A stretch of 64,000 bases of DNA, taken from assembly GCF_003259845.1 (NCBI RefSeq), contig NZ_QLMJ01000030.1:38441-102440 (forward strand), in the 5' to 3' direction. The translations under genes were made by a program, and so were the position numbers. The notes beneath the pieces were generated by a model, which was not told where the DNA came from, made no database searches, and was given only the letters and a program-made list of their open reading frames with translations. The DNA is from Actinoplanes lutulentus (GTDB lineage Bacteria; Actinomycetota; Actinomycetes; Mycobacteriales; Micromonosporaceae). Positions 26,477 to 35,019 of the stretch are shown here, in pieces. The stretch's first letter is position 1, and every line of letters begins with the position of its first letter.

Positions 26477-27484
26477 TCATCGCACCACCGCGGGTGACCA
26501 GGCGTCCGGGATGAACACCTGAGGACTGCCGCTGCCGTCCGCGGGCACCTGCCAGACGTCGCTGGAGGAGTCGCGGGGCAGCCCGTAGATGACGGTCTCG
26601 TTGTCGAGCCACTCGGCTTGGTCGTCGAGGTTGTTCGTCGGATCCAGCACCGTCTCCTTGCCGGTCCGCAGGTCGTACACGGCGAGCCGCCACTGGCCGG
26701 CGGGCAGGTCACCGTGCTTCTTGAACGCGATGCGGGTGCCGTCCGGCGACAGCGACGGGCACTCGACGTCGGTGCGGATCGTGGTGACGGTACGTTTCGA
26801 CAGGCTGCCCTCGGCCAGCCACGTCTTCCCGCCGGACGCGGCGGTCACGTAGAACTTGTCGTCGTCGGCGAACGTGACGCCCCACATGTTCTTGTCCGAC
26901 GCGGTGATCGTCTTTCCGTCGACGACGAGCTTGAATTTCTCCAGGTCGCCGATCTCCTCGCCGTCCACCCGGGTCACGAGGGTACGCGTGGAGAACTGAC
27001 CGGGGTTGGCGTAGGAATCACCGAAGACGAACGTGGTGGTGGCCGCGAGAGTGCCGTCGCGGGACAGCCGGGTCCGGCTGGGGATGCCGGTCAGCGACAG
27101 TTCCTGGGTCGGCTGCCACGTGCTGTCCAGCACCCGCGCCTTGTAACTGGTCACCAGGCCCCGCTCGGCGGAGAGGCAGACCGCGTCGTCGGCGGTCGCG
27201 TAGACCCGCTCGCAGCTGGCCGGGGTGAACGCGCGCGGACCGTCCGGGTCGGCGAGCGGCACCACCGCGACCTTGCCGTAGCTCTCGCCGGCCGCGGTGT
27301 TGCGGAAGACCACGTGCGGCTGTCCGCGCAGCGCGGCCGGGTCGCCGGCGGTCGCCACCTGCGGCGCGTTGGCGAGCGACTCGGCCTGGTCCTGGCGCAC
27401 GTTCCACACGTAACCGGTGGCGCCGAGCACCGCGATGATCAGAACCGCGCCCAGCGTGTACAAACGGGGTTTGAGGTTGGTCAT
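26477..27484 (-). CDS. membrane-anchored TolB-like beta-propeller protein
   Basis: A 335-residue protein with an N-terminal membrane anchor (LYTLGAVLIIAVLGATGYVW, about residues 7-26) and an extracytoplasmic domain. The domain has repeated propeller-like segments: LSRDGTLAATTTFVFGDSYA, CPSLSPDGTRIAFKKHGDLP and LDDQAEWLDNETVIYGLPRD, ending DVWQVPADGSGSPQVFIPDAW. SPDGTRIAF is the TolB/PD40 repeat core. The ATG at 27484 overlaps the MFS stop (ATGA). In this locus it may bind the extracellular polymer or help its export; that role is inferred from position. Confidence 0.75.
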   Translation of the reverse strand: MTNLKPRLYTLGAVLIIAVLGATGYVWNVRQDQAESLANAPQVATAGDPAALRGQPHVVFRNTAAGESYGKVAVVPLADPDGPRAFTPASCERVYATADDAVCLSAERGLVTSYKARVLDSTWQPTQELSLTGIPSRTRLSRDGTLAATTTFVFGDSYANPGQFSTRTLVTRVDGEEIGDLEKFKLVVDGKTITASDKNMWGVTFADDDKFYVTAASGGKTWLAEGSLSKRTVTTIRTDVECPSLSPDGTRIAFKKHGDLPAGQWRLAVYDLRTGKETVLDPTNNLDDQAEWLDNETVIYGLPRDSSSDVWQVPADGSGSPQVFIPDAWSPAVVR

Positions 27485-28731
27485 GCTGTTGCCTCTTCGG
27501 TGCGGTCGATGCCGCGCAGCAGCCAGGCCACCAGCGGGATCGCGAAGAGCAGCAGGCCGGCGAAGAGCAGCAGCGACTTGCTGGGACCCTGCACCGCCCA
27601 GAGCAGGCCGAAGATGACCGACGACGCGAACCGGGTCAGCGCCACCACGGTCTGCGCGGCCGCGATGCCGCTGCCGCGCGCCTCGGCCGGGACCAGGCGG
27701 GAGACCAGCGCCGGCAGCACGCCGTCGGTGGCCGCGTAGAAGACGCCGAGCAGCATCAGCACACCCAGGGTCAGCCCGATGCCGCCGGCCGGGAGCGCCG
27801 CCAGCAGGTAACACGCGAGCAGAGCGCCGTGCCCGGCCACCAGGACGCGAGCGCGGCCTACGCGGTCGGCAAGGCGACCCATGGGTACGGCAAGAGCGAG
27901 GTACGCGATGTTCGTACCGACGTAGAGCAGCGGGAAGTACAGGGCCGCCAGGTCGTCGCGTTCCTGCAGAGACAGGTAGAGGAAGCCGTCGCCGACGGTC
28001 AGCAGGCCGAGCGCGGCGGCCGCGAGCAGCGGGCGGCGCAGGCGGGTGCTGCTCACCTCACGCAGCGCCCGGCGCAGGCCGATCCGCGCGGTCGCCGACT
28101 TGTTGCGCAGGTTCGGCACGAAGAGCACCAGGACCGCGACGCCGACAGTGGCGACCGCGAACGACACCACCCAGATCGAGTCGTAACTGCCGGGCACGCT
28201 CGCCAGCAGCGCGAACGCGACGAGCGGGCCGAGCGCGGCGCCGATCGTGTCGAGGGTCCGGTGTACGCCGAACGCGCGGCCCAGCATCTTCGGATCGGAC
28301 GCCTCGGCGATCAGCGCGTCCCGGGGCGCGGTGCGCAGCCCTTTGCCGAGACGGTCGACGGTCACCACGGCCGTGATCGCCGCGAAGCCGGCCGCCGGGA
28401 GCATCGCGAGGCGGCTGAGCGCGGAGGCCCCGTACCCGACGACCGCGACCCACTTGGGCTGGCCCCCGCGGTCGCCGGCGTAACCGCCGGCGATCCGCAG
28501 GAAGGCGCTGACGCCCTGGTACATGCCGTCCAGGAAGCCGTAGGCGACCGGGCTGAGCCCGACCGCCACGGTGAGGTACAGCGGCAGGACCGACGCCACC
28601 ATCTCGGAGGAGATGTCGGTCAGCAGGCTGACCACACCGAGCAGGACAACCGTGGAGGAGACCCGTTTGACGGTGCTTCCGGTCCCTGCCCCCTCCTCGG
28701 ATCCCGGCCGGTCCCGCAGCGACACGTACAC
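27481..28731 (-). CDS. major facilitator superfamily transporter
   Basis: A 416-residue membrane protein with about 12 helices. The GTG at 28731 begins a hydrophilic N-terminus followed by VVLLGVVSLLTDISSEMVAS. That segment and VLPLYLTVAVGLSPVAYGFL resemble a distinct actinobacterial MFS clade. The motif-A region DRLGKGLRTAPRDALIAEAS is present between helices 2 and 3 of the N-terminal half, and PMGRLADRVGRARVLVAGHG in the second half. Substrate is unknown. It lies inside a sugar operon, 41 nt after the aminotransferase, and overlaps the propeller gene. Confidence 0.87.
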   Translation of the reverse strand: MYVSLRDRPGSEEGAGTGSTVKRVSSTVVLLGVVSLLTDISSEMVASVLPLYLTVAVGLSPVAYGFLDGMYQGVSAFLRIAGGYAGDRGGQPKWVAVVGYGASALSRLAMLPAAGFAAITAVVTVDRLGKGLRTAPRDALIAEASDPKMLGRAFGVHRTLDTIGAALGPLVAFALLASVPGSYDSIWVVSFAVATVGVAVLVLFVPNLRNKSATARIGLRRALREVSSTRLRRPLLAAAALGLLTVGDGFLYLSLQERDDLAALYFPLLYVGTNIAYLALAVPMGRLADRVGRARVLVAGHGALLACYLLAALPAGGIGLTLGVLMLLGVFYAATDGVLPALVSRLVPAEARGSGIAAAQTVVALTRFASSVIFGLLWAVQGPSKSLLLFAGLLLFAIPLVAWLLRGIDRTEEATA

Positions 28732-28772
28732 GTGCTACCTCACTTCATTTGTTGCTGGTGGTGCGGTGAAGC

Positions 28773-29870
28773 TCAGCGCAGCGCGTCGGTCAGCACCTCG
28801 GCGACCCGGGCCTGCTGGTCCGGGGTGATCTGCGGGTAGATCGGCAGCGACAGGATCTCCGGGGCCACCTTCTCCGCGTTCGGGAAGGAGCCGCCCAGCG
28901 AGGCGAACGCGCCGGTCTTGTGCACCGGGATGGGGTAGTGGATCGCGGCGCCGATGCCGTTCTCGTTGAGCGTGGCCAGCACCTCGTCACGACGCGGCAC
29001 CCGGACACAGAAGATGTGCCACACGTGCTCGTTGCCGTCGAGGGTCACCGGCAAGATTACGTCGTCGAGGCCGGACAGCAACTCGGCGTAACGGGCAGCG
29101 GCGGCTCGGCGTTGCACGTTCCACCCGGACAGACGGGCCAGCTTGGCGCGCAGGACAACCGCCTGCAGACCGTCCAGTCGGCTGTTCACACCGACCAGGT
29201 CGTGGTGGTATTTACGCAGGCCACCGTGGCTGCCCAGGGTGCGGACCGTGGTGGCCCACTCCTCCGAGGAGGTGGTCACGGCGCCGGCGTCACCGTACGC
29301 GCCGAGGTTCTTGCCCGGGTAGAAACTGGTCGCCGCGATGCCGTCGACGCCCGAGCCCACCCCGAACCTGGTCGCTCCCTGTGACTGCGCGGCGTCCTCG
29401 ACGATCACGATGTCGTCGCGGCCGGCCAGGCCGGCACGCAGCTGCTCCACCGGGGCGAGCTGCCCGTAGAGGTGGACCGGCGCGATCGCCTTGGTGGCCG
29501 GCGTCACTGCCGCGAGCGCGGCCTCGACGTCGATCAGATAGGTACGCGGATCGCAGTCCACCAGCACGACCTTCGCACCGGTACGGGCCACGGCCTCGGC
29601 GGTCGCGATGAACGTGTTGGCCGGCAGGATCACCTCGTCGCCGAGGCCCACGCCGACCGCGCGGAACGCGAGTTCGAGCGCGTCGGTGCCGTTCGCCACG
29701 CCGATGGCGTGCGGCAGGCCGGAGAAGGCCGCGTACTCCTTCTCGAACGCCGCCACCTCGGGGCCGCCGATGAAGGCGGTGTCCGCGAAGATCCGCTTGA
29801 ATCCGGTCTCGACCTCGTCGGCCACCTCCGCGTGGGCGGCGGCCAGGTCGACGAGCGGGATCTTGCTCAC
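28773..29870 (-). CDS. DegT/DnrJ/EryC1/StrS aminotransferase (sugar aminotransferase)
   Basis: A 365-residue PLP enzyme expected to aminate a keto-sugar nucleotide. Seen: MSKIPLVDLAAAHAEVADEV, GVANGTDALELAFRAVGVGL, DEVILPANTFIATAEAVART, IVEDAAQSQGATRFGVGSG (Asp and Gln contacting PLP), ATSFYPGKNLGAYGDAGAVT (SFYPGKNLG with the PLP lysine) and YHHDLVGVNSRLDGLQAVVL. The ATG at 29870 overlaps the acyltransferase stop (ATGA). FdtB and QdtB-like 3-aminotransferases look very similar, which would suit a dTDP-linked 3-keto substrate, but the closest match needs a search. Confidence 0.92.
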   Translation of the reverse strand: MSKIPLVDLAAAHAEVADEVETGFKRIFADTAFIGGPEVAAFEKEYAAFSGLPHAIGVANGTDALELAFRAVGVGLGDEVILPANTFIATAEAVARTGAKVVLVDCDPRTYLIDVEAALAAVTPATKAIAPVHLYGQLAPVEQLRAGLAGRDDIVIVEDAAQSQGATRFGVGSGVDGIAATSFYPGKNLGAYGDAGAVTTSSEEWATTVRTLGSHGGLRKYHHDLVGVNSRLDGLQAVVLRAKLARLSGWNVQRRAAAARYAELLSGLDDVILPVTLDGNEHVWHIFCVRVPRRDEVLATLNENGIGAAIHYPIPVHKTGAFASLGGSFPNAEKVAPEILSLPIYPQITPDQQARVAEVLTDALR

Positions 29871-30532
29871 GATGTCAACTCCTCAAGCTTGGCGCTGCGC
29901 AGGAAACGAGCCGGGCTGCCCACCCAGACCTCGTCGGGCGGCACGTCGCGCAGCACGACGGAGCCCATGCCGATTTGCGACCAGGCGCCGACGGTCACGC
30001 CCTCCCGGACCAGGGCACCGGCGCCGATATACGCGCCTTGCCGCAGAGTCGCCCCGCCGCCCAGACGGACACCGGAGGCGATGGTCACGTAGTCCTCGAT
30101 CCGGTCCTCGTGGGTGATCACCACGTGCGGCATGACCGCCACGTGCGAGCCCACCTCGAGGTCGGCGGTCAGCACCGTGCCGGCCAGCAGGACGCTGCCC
30201 GGGCCGACCGTGCAGCCGGCGCCGACCTCGGCCGACGGGTGCACGACCGTGGCGTACCGCTCGGCCGGCAGGCCCAGGCGCTCCACGATGCCGCGCCGGG
30301 CCGTGTAGTTGGACGGGTTGCCGACGCACACCACGACGGCGGCGTCCGTGCCGATCACGTCGTCGACGCTGCCCAGGATCGGCAGCCCGGAACGGACCGT
30401 GCCGTGCAGCGCCGGGTTGTCGTCGGCGAACCCGAGGATCCGCCAGGTCGGGCGTACCCGGTTGGCGGCCGCCGCGGCGGAGGCCGTCTCCCGGGCGAAA
30501 CCGCCCGCACCGACGATGACGAGATCCCTCAC
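29867..30532 (-). CDS. NeuD/PglD-like sugar O/N-acyltransferase
   Basis: A 221-residue left-handed beta-helix acyltransferase. The N-terminal Rossmann-like part reads MRDLVIVGAGGFARETASAA. The C-terminal hexapeptide repeats are visible as VHPSAEVGAGCTVGPGSVLL, AGTVLTADLEVGSHVAVMPH, VVITHEDRIEDYVTIASGVR and GATLRQGAYIGAGALVREGV, ending GSVVLRDVPPDEVWVGSPAR. This is the layout of PglD/NeuD sugar acetyltransferases. It sits between two aminotransferases and overlaps both by about 4 nt, so it most likely acylates the amine they install. Confidence 0.88.
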   Translation of the reverse strand: MRDLVIVGAGGFARETASAAAAANRVRPTWRILGFADDNPALHGTVRSGLPILGSVDDVIGTDAAVVVCVGNPSNYTARRGIVERLGLPAERYATVVHPSAEVGAGCTVGPGSVLLAGTVLTADLEVGSHVAVMPHVVITHEDRIEDYVTIASGVRLGGGATLRQGAYIGAGALVREGVTVGAWSQIGMGSVVLRDVPPDEVWVGSPARFLRSAKLEELTS

Positions 30533-31665
30533 GGGCGGGCCAGCTCGCGGAGGATGCCGACCACGTAGTCCTGGTCGTCCTCGGTGAACTCGTGGTGCAA
30601 CGGCAGGATCAGCGAGTCACGGGTGAGCCGCTCGGTCACCGGCAGCGGGCCCGGCGTGACATCGGCGTACGCCGGCTCCAGGTGCGAGGCCATGATGCCG
30701 CGGCGCGCGGACACGCCCCGGGCGGCGAGCTCGCTGAGGACCTCGTCGCGACCGGTGCCGTACTCCGGGTTGATCAGCACGATGAACGACTGGTAGTTGG
30801 TCTGCCCGTAAGCCGGGTCGTTGACCGGCACCAGGCCGTCGATGTCGGCCAGCAGCTCCTGGTAACGAGCGGCGATCTCCCGCCGCTGCGCGATCAGGCC
30901 GGGAAGCCGGCCGAGCTGCACGATCCCGACAGCTGCCTGGATGTCGGTCATCCGGTAGTTGTAGGCGGTCTCCAGGTACGCCTCCAGCACCGGCTGCTTG
31001 CTGGCGTGCCGCTCGGCGGCCGAGACGTTCATGCCGTGCTCGCGCAGGCGGCGCAGGCGGGTCGCGGCCTCCGGGTCGTCCACGGTGATCATGCCGCCCT
31101 CGCCGGTGGTGATCACCTTGCGCGGGTGGAACGACCACGCGGAGATCGCCGCGCCGGCGCCGACCGGCTGCCCGTACGCCGTGGAGCCCGCCGCGCAGGC
31201 GGCGTCCTCGACCAGGGCGAGCCCCCAGCCGTCCGCGGCCTTGCGCAGCGCCGCGGTGTCGAACGGCATGCCGCCCTGGTGCACCGCGATGATCGCCCGG
31301 GTGCGATCGGTGCGCACCGCGTCGATCGTCTCCACGGTCAGGTTGCCGGTGGCCAGATCGACGTCGGCGAAGATCGGGGTCGCCCCGACGTACCGGACCG
31401 AGTTGGCGGTGGCGATGAACGACAGCGACGGCACGATGACCTCGTCACCGGGGCCGATGCCGTGCAGGACCAGGGCCAGGTGCAGGCCGGTGGTGCAGGA
31501 GCTGACCGCGATGCCGTGACCGGCGCCGACCGCTGTGGCGAACTCGGTCTCGAAGCGGGCGACGCGGGGACCCTGGGCCACCCAGCCGGAGCGGATCGCG
31601 TCCGCCGCGGCGTTCGCCTCCTCCTCGCCGAGCATGGGCAGCATGACTTGGATCTTCCTGGTCAT
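30529..31665 (-). CDS. DegT/DnrJ/EryC1/StrS aminotransferase (second copy)
   Basis: A 378-residue PLP-dependent sugar aminotransferase. Motifs: LPMLGEEEANAAADAIRSGW, AVSSCTTGLHLALVLHGIGP, DEVIVPSLSFIATANSVRYV, VEDAACAAGSTAYGQPVG, AWSFHPRKVITTGEGGMITV (SFHPRK with the PLP lysine and GEGG) and YNYRMTDIQAAVGIVQLGRL. The ATG at 31665 with GAGGTGA upstream is chosen; a GTG at 31671 is possible. It is clearly diverged from the neighbouring aminotransferase, so the pair probably acts at different positions or on different sugars. Confidence 0.92.
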   Translation of the reverse strand: MTRKIQVMLPMLGEEEANAAADAIRSGWVAQGPRVARFETEFATAVGAGHGIAVSSCTTGLHLALVLHGIGPGDEVIVPSLSFIATANSVRYVGATPIFADVDLATGNLTVETIDAVRTDRTRAIIAVHQGGMPFDTAALRKAADGWGLALVEDAACAAGSTAYGQPVGAGAAISAWSFHPRKVITTGEGGMITVDDPEAATRLRRLREHGMNVSAAERHASKQPVLEAYLETAYNYRMTDIQAAVGIVQLGRLPGLIAQRREIAARYQELLADIDGLVPVNDPAYGQTNYQSFIVLINPEYGTGRDEVLSELAARGVSARRGIMASHLEPAYADVTPGPLPVTERLTRDSLILPLHHEFTEDDQDYVVGILRELARP

Positions 31666-31672
31666 GGTCACC

Positions 31673-32683
31673 TCACCCGAGCCAGTTCTTGGTCTGGATC
31701 TGGTCCAGCGCCGCCGGGTTGTCGGCGAGCAGCTGCCGGTAGTACTCCACCGTGCCGCCGATGCCCTCGGCGAGCGAGACCTTCGGCGCGAAGTCGATGG
31801 TCTTGCGCAGCTTCGTGGTGTCCACCCACAGGCGGGGCACGTCGGCCGGGCGGTCCTCGGCGAAGATCGGCTCCAGGTCGGTGCGGCCGACCTGTTCCAG
31901 CACGGTCCGGGCGAGCAGGCCGATGCTGAGCTCCTCGCCGTACCCGAGGTTCACCACCTCGCCGATCAGCTCGTCGGTCTCCGCGATCCGGGCCAGGGTC
32001 TCCGCGCAGTCGGTGACGTGCAGGAAGTCCCGGGTCACGGTGCCGTCGCCGAAGACGATCGGCGCCTCACCGGAGAGCGCGCGCAGGATGAAGCGGGGGA
32101 TGACCTCGCCGGAGTCACCCTCGAAGTGCGCCCGCGGCCCGTAGTTGTTGAACGGCCGGACGCAGACGACCGGCAGGTCCCAGCACTCCTTGTAGGAGCG
32201 GGCGTAGTGCTCGCCGGCCAGCTTGCTGCTGCCGTAGACGGTCAGCGGCCACGGGGTGGTGTCCTCGGTGATCGGGAACTCGGTCGCCCGGCCGTAGATC
32301 TCCGACGTCGACATGTAGACGAACCGGCCCACGTTCTCGGCCCGGGACGCCTCCAGCACGTTGAGCGTGCCGAGCGCGTTGACCTGGTGGTTCTCCACCG
32401 GGCTGTGCAGCGAGTGACGCACGCCCAGGCAGGCAAGGTGGAACACGACGTCCTGGCCGGCGACGGTCGACCGAGTGGTCTCCTCGTCGAGGATGTCGCC
32501 CTCGACGACCTTGATCGCCTCGGCGCCCGGGAAGCGCAGGTTCTCCTTGCGACCGTTGCGGAAGTTGTCCAGCACGGTCACCTCGGCGCCACGCTGCATC
32601 AGATGCTCCGCGAGGTGGGACCCGATGAAACCGGCCCCGCCGGTGACCAGGACGCGTGCGCCCTCGATCTGTACCCCAGTCAC
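31673..32683 (-). CDS. NAD-dependent epimerase/dehydratase, nucleotide-sugar type
   Basis: A 336-residue extended SDR enzyme. The N-terminus reads ARVLVTGGAGFIGSHLAEHL (GxxGxxG), followed by VVFHLACLGVRHSLHSPVEN, YMSTSEIYGRATEFPITEDT (Ser/Glu active-site region), YGSSKLAGEHYARSYKE (YxxxK) and RPFNNYGPRAHFEGDSGEVI. The architecture is that of UDP-glucose 4-epimerase, UDP-glucuronate decarboxylase and dTDP-glucose dehydratase relatives. The LGVRHSLHSP segment differs from rfbB, so it is not a second rfbB. GTG at 32683 overlaps the oxidoreductase stop (GTGA). Confidence 0.9.
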   Translation of the reverse strand: MTGVQIEGARVLVTGGAGFIGSHLAEHLMQRGAEVTVLDNFRNGRKENLRFPGAEAIKVVEGDILDEETTRSTVAGQDVVFHLACLGVRHSLHSPVENHQVNALGTLNVLEASRAENVGRFVYMSTSEIYGRATEFPITEDTTPWPLTVYGSSKLAGEHYARSYKECWDLPVVCVRPFNNYGPRAHFEGDSGEVIPRFILRALSGEAPIVFGDGTVTRDFLHVTDCAETLARIAETDELIGEVVNLGYGEELSIGLLARTVLEQVGRTDLEPIFAEDRPADVPRLWVDTTKLRKTIDFAPKVSLAEGIGGTVEYYRQLLADNPAALDQIQTKNWLG

Positions 32684-33756
32684 GCCATGTGCCCTTCGTC
32701 AAGCTTGATCATTGTTCCGCCCTCGGCGAGGCTCCGCGAAGCCGCCTGGAGGATCTCCAGCACCCGCAGCCCGGAGCGGCCGTCGGTCAGCGCCGGCGTG
32801 CCGGTCGTGATGGCCCGCGCGTACTCGTCGACCATCGTGCGCAGCGCCTCGCGCTCGGTCAGCGCCGGAGCCACCATGTCGCCGGAGCGGTAGGAGATCA
32901 GCATGTCACGGCGCTGCTCCTCGCCGAGGTCCTCGCCGGCCGCGGAGGAGACGTCCACGCCGCGGTCGTACACCGAGATCCGCTGGCTGGGGTTGAGATC
33001 GTCCCAGACCAGGGTCTTCTTCGAGCCGCCGACGATGGTCGTGCGGATCTTGACGGGGGAGAGCCAGTTCACATGGATGTGGGCGATCGCGCCGTTGCTC
33101 AGCTCCAGCGTGAGATAGGCCACGCAGGCCCGTCCCGCGCCGATGCCGTCGGCACCGTGCGCGGCCACCGCGATCGGCCGGACGTCCGGCGGCAGCACGA
33201 AGTCGAGGATCGACAGGTCGTGCGGCGCGAGGTCCCAGACGACGTCGATGTCACGCTGAACGAGGCCCAGGTTGATCCGCACCGAGTCGAGGAAGTGCAG
33301 CTCACCCAGCTCGCCGGCGTGCAGCATCTCGCGGATGCGCAGGACGGCCGGCGTGTAGCAGTAGGTGTGGTCGCACATCAGGGTCAGGCCGCGGCGGGCG
33401 GCTTCCTCGACGAGCTGGACGCCCTCGCTGTAGTTGGCGGCCAGAGGCTTCTCGACCAGCACGTGCTTGCCGGCGCGCAGCGCGGCCATGGCGACCGGGA
33501 GGTGGGTGCCGGCCGGGGTGGCGATGGCGACGGCGTGAACCTCGGGGTCGGCGAGGACCTCGTCGAGGTCGGCGGAGACCTGAACGGTCGAGTAACCGCC
33601 GAGGACCTTCTTGGCGCGCTCGACGTCGAGGTCGCAGAGCCAGCGCAGGTGGAAGGCCGAGGAGCCCTGGAAATTGCGGACGAGATTGGGGCCCCAGTAG
33701 CCGGCCCCGACGACGGCGACGCCGATCGGCTGATCGGGCGTGGTGGGAGGAGTCAC
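32680..33756 (-). CDS. Gfo/Idh/MocA family oxidoreductase (WlbA-like)
   Basis: A 358-residue NAD(P)-dependent dehydrogenase. The N-terminal Rossmann domain reads IGVAVVGAGYWGPNLVRNFQ, followed by AIATPAGTHLPVAMAALRAG and KHVLVEKPLAANYSEGVQLV (the EKP catalytic-lysine motif). The C-terminal alpha/beta domain has MCDHTYCYTPAVLRIREMLH, VWDLAPHDLSILDFVL and IAHIHVNWLSPVKIRTTIVG. WlbA/WbpB enzymes with this layout oxidise C3 of UDP-GlcNAc uronate before amination, which fits the two aminotransferases and acetyltransferases nearby. The GTG start heads the nine-gene minus-strand operon. Confidence 0.88.
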   Translation of the reverse strand: MTPPTTPDQPIGVAVVGAGYWGPNLVRNFQGSSAFHLRWLCDLDVERAKKVLGGYSTVQVSADLDEVLADPEVHAVAIATPAGTHLPVAMAALRAGKHVLVEKPLAANYSEGVQLVEEAARRGLTLMCDHTYCYTPAVLRIREMLHAGELGELHFLDSVRINLGLVQRDIDVVWDLAPHDLSILDFVLPPDVRPIAVAAHGADGIGAGRACVAYLTLELSNGAIAHIHVNWLSPVKIRTTIVGGSKKTLVWDDLNPSQRISVYDRGVDVSSAAGEDLGEEQRRDMLISYRSGDMVAPALTEREALRTMVDEYARAITTGTPALTDGRSGLRVLEILQAASRSLAEGGTMIKLDEGHMA

Positions 33757-34067
33757 GGAGATCCGTTCGTTCTGGAAGCCACGTCGTCGGCTTCGGTAAG
33801 GCTTTCGAGGGATGCCGGTGCTTTCCTGGCGGCGTGCGTCCCGACGCGCAAAGCTATCGATCCGGCTACGGAGCGCGCCAGATCAAAGACGGATTTCCGG
33901 CGGAGGCGGGGGGTCAACCCCGGACGTTCGGATATTGCCTTTGCACCTGACGGTCAGCGTGGACGGCGACCATCGGTCACAAAGGGTGAGATCGTCGGCT
34001 AGCTGACATGATCTTGATCTCGTCGGCACTACCCTGGCGCGATCAGCTCCTCGTGAAAGGGACCACC
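33757..34067. promoter_or_regulatory. divergent intergenic region between the sugar operon and the acetyltransferase
   Basis: 311 bp with no gene. It must contain the promoter of the long minus-strand operon and that of the plus-strand acetyltransferase. A GTGAAAGGGACC ribosome site precedes the acetyltransferase start. No clear operator or hairpin was seen beyond a GGGGTCAACCCC palindrome near 33910. Confidence 0.45.
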
Positions 34068-34676
34068 ATGACTTCGCCGACCCGTGAGGGTGTGACCGTC
34101 GCGCCGACCGCCGACGTCGACGACCGGGCCGAGATCGGAGCCGGCACCCGCGTCTGGCACCTCGCCCAGATCCGCGAGGACGCCACCCTCGGGAGCAACT
34201 GCAACGTCGGCCGCGGAGCGTACGTCGGCCCCGGCGTCACCATCGGCGACAACGCCAAGCTGCAGAACCACGCCCTGGTCTACGAGCCGGCCCGTCTCGG
34301 CGACGGCGTCTTCGTCGGCCCCGCCGCGGTGCTGACCAACGACGAGTACCCGCGCGCCGTCACCCCCGACGGCGTCCTCAAGACCGGCGACGACTGGCAC
34401 GCCGTCGGCGTCACCATCGGCGACGGCGCCGCGATCGGCGCCCGGGCGGTCTGCATCGCTCCGGTCACCGTCGGCCGCTGGGCCCTGGTGGCAGCCGGCG
34501 CGGTCGTCACGAAGGACGTCCCCGACTTCGCCCTGGTCGTCGGCGTGCCGGCGAAGCGCATCGGCTGGGTCGGCCGCGCCGGCCGCCCGCTGACCGCCAA
34601 GGGCGACGGCATCTGGGTCTGCCCGGAAACCGGCGCCGAGTACACCGAAAAGGACGGCCTCCTCACCGAAAGCTGA
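34068..34676 (+). CDS. WbpD/WlbB-like N-acetyltransferase (hexapeptide-repeat family)
   Basis: A 202-residue left-handed beta-helix protein. It starts MTSPTREGVTVAPTADVDDR with AAAGGGA upstream. The signature RVWHLAQIREDATLGSNCNV and GRGAYVGPGVTIGDNAKLQN, ALVYEPARLGDGVFVGPAAV, LTNDEYPRA and CIAPVTVGRWALVAAGAVVT match UDP-2-acetamido-3-amino-glucuronate N-acetyltransferases (WbpD/WlbB) and WbbJ-type enzymes. It is divergent from the WlbA-like oxidoreductase, its usual pathway partner, and would acetylate the 3-amino group after the aminotransferase. The tail IWVCPETGAEYTEKDG is also seen in this family. Confidence 0.9.
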   Translation: MTSPTREGVTVAPTADVDDRAEIGAGTRVWHLAQIREDATLGSNCNVGRGAYVGPGVTIGDNAKLQNHALVYEPARLGDGVFVGPAAVLTNDEYPRAVTPDGVLKTGDDWHAVGVTIGDGAAIGARAVCIAPVTVGRWALVAAGAVVTKDVPDFALVVGVPAKRIGWVGRAGRPLTAKGDGIWVCPETGAEYTEKDGLLTES

Positions 34677-35019
34677 CCGCCGGGTCACCCCGGATCGACG
34701 AACGCCGGCCGTCACCGGGCCGAGGCGCAGCAGGCGCTGGCCCACCGAGCCGAGCAGCACCCCCCGCACCGCACCGCGGCTCGGCAGCGGCAGCGGCTGC
34801 CGACCATTCATGGCGACGCCGGGTGCGAGCAGGGCCCGAAAACGCGACCACAAGCGCGAGCTGGTTCGGGCCGGCGCTTTGTGCTCGGGTCCGGCCGTGA
34901 TCCGGGCGTGCTTTGGGCATGGTCTGGGCGTGCTTGGGCGTTCTCTGGCCGTGCGCGGGTTTTCGGGGTGAGGCGGGCTGGTGGCTGCCGGGTGGGGCGG
35001 TGCTGTCTAGGGTTGCGGC
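34677..35019. other. 343-bp intergenic region
   Basis: No gene is supported. An imperfect tandem duplication of about 21 nt (GGGCGTGCTTTGGGC type) lies at 34904-34946. The end of the interval has TAGGGT (35008-35013) six bases before the PIG-L start, a likely leaderless -10 element. Confidence 0.45.
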
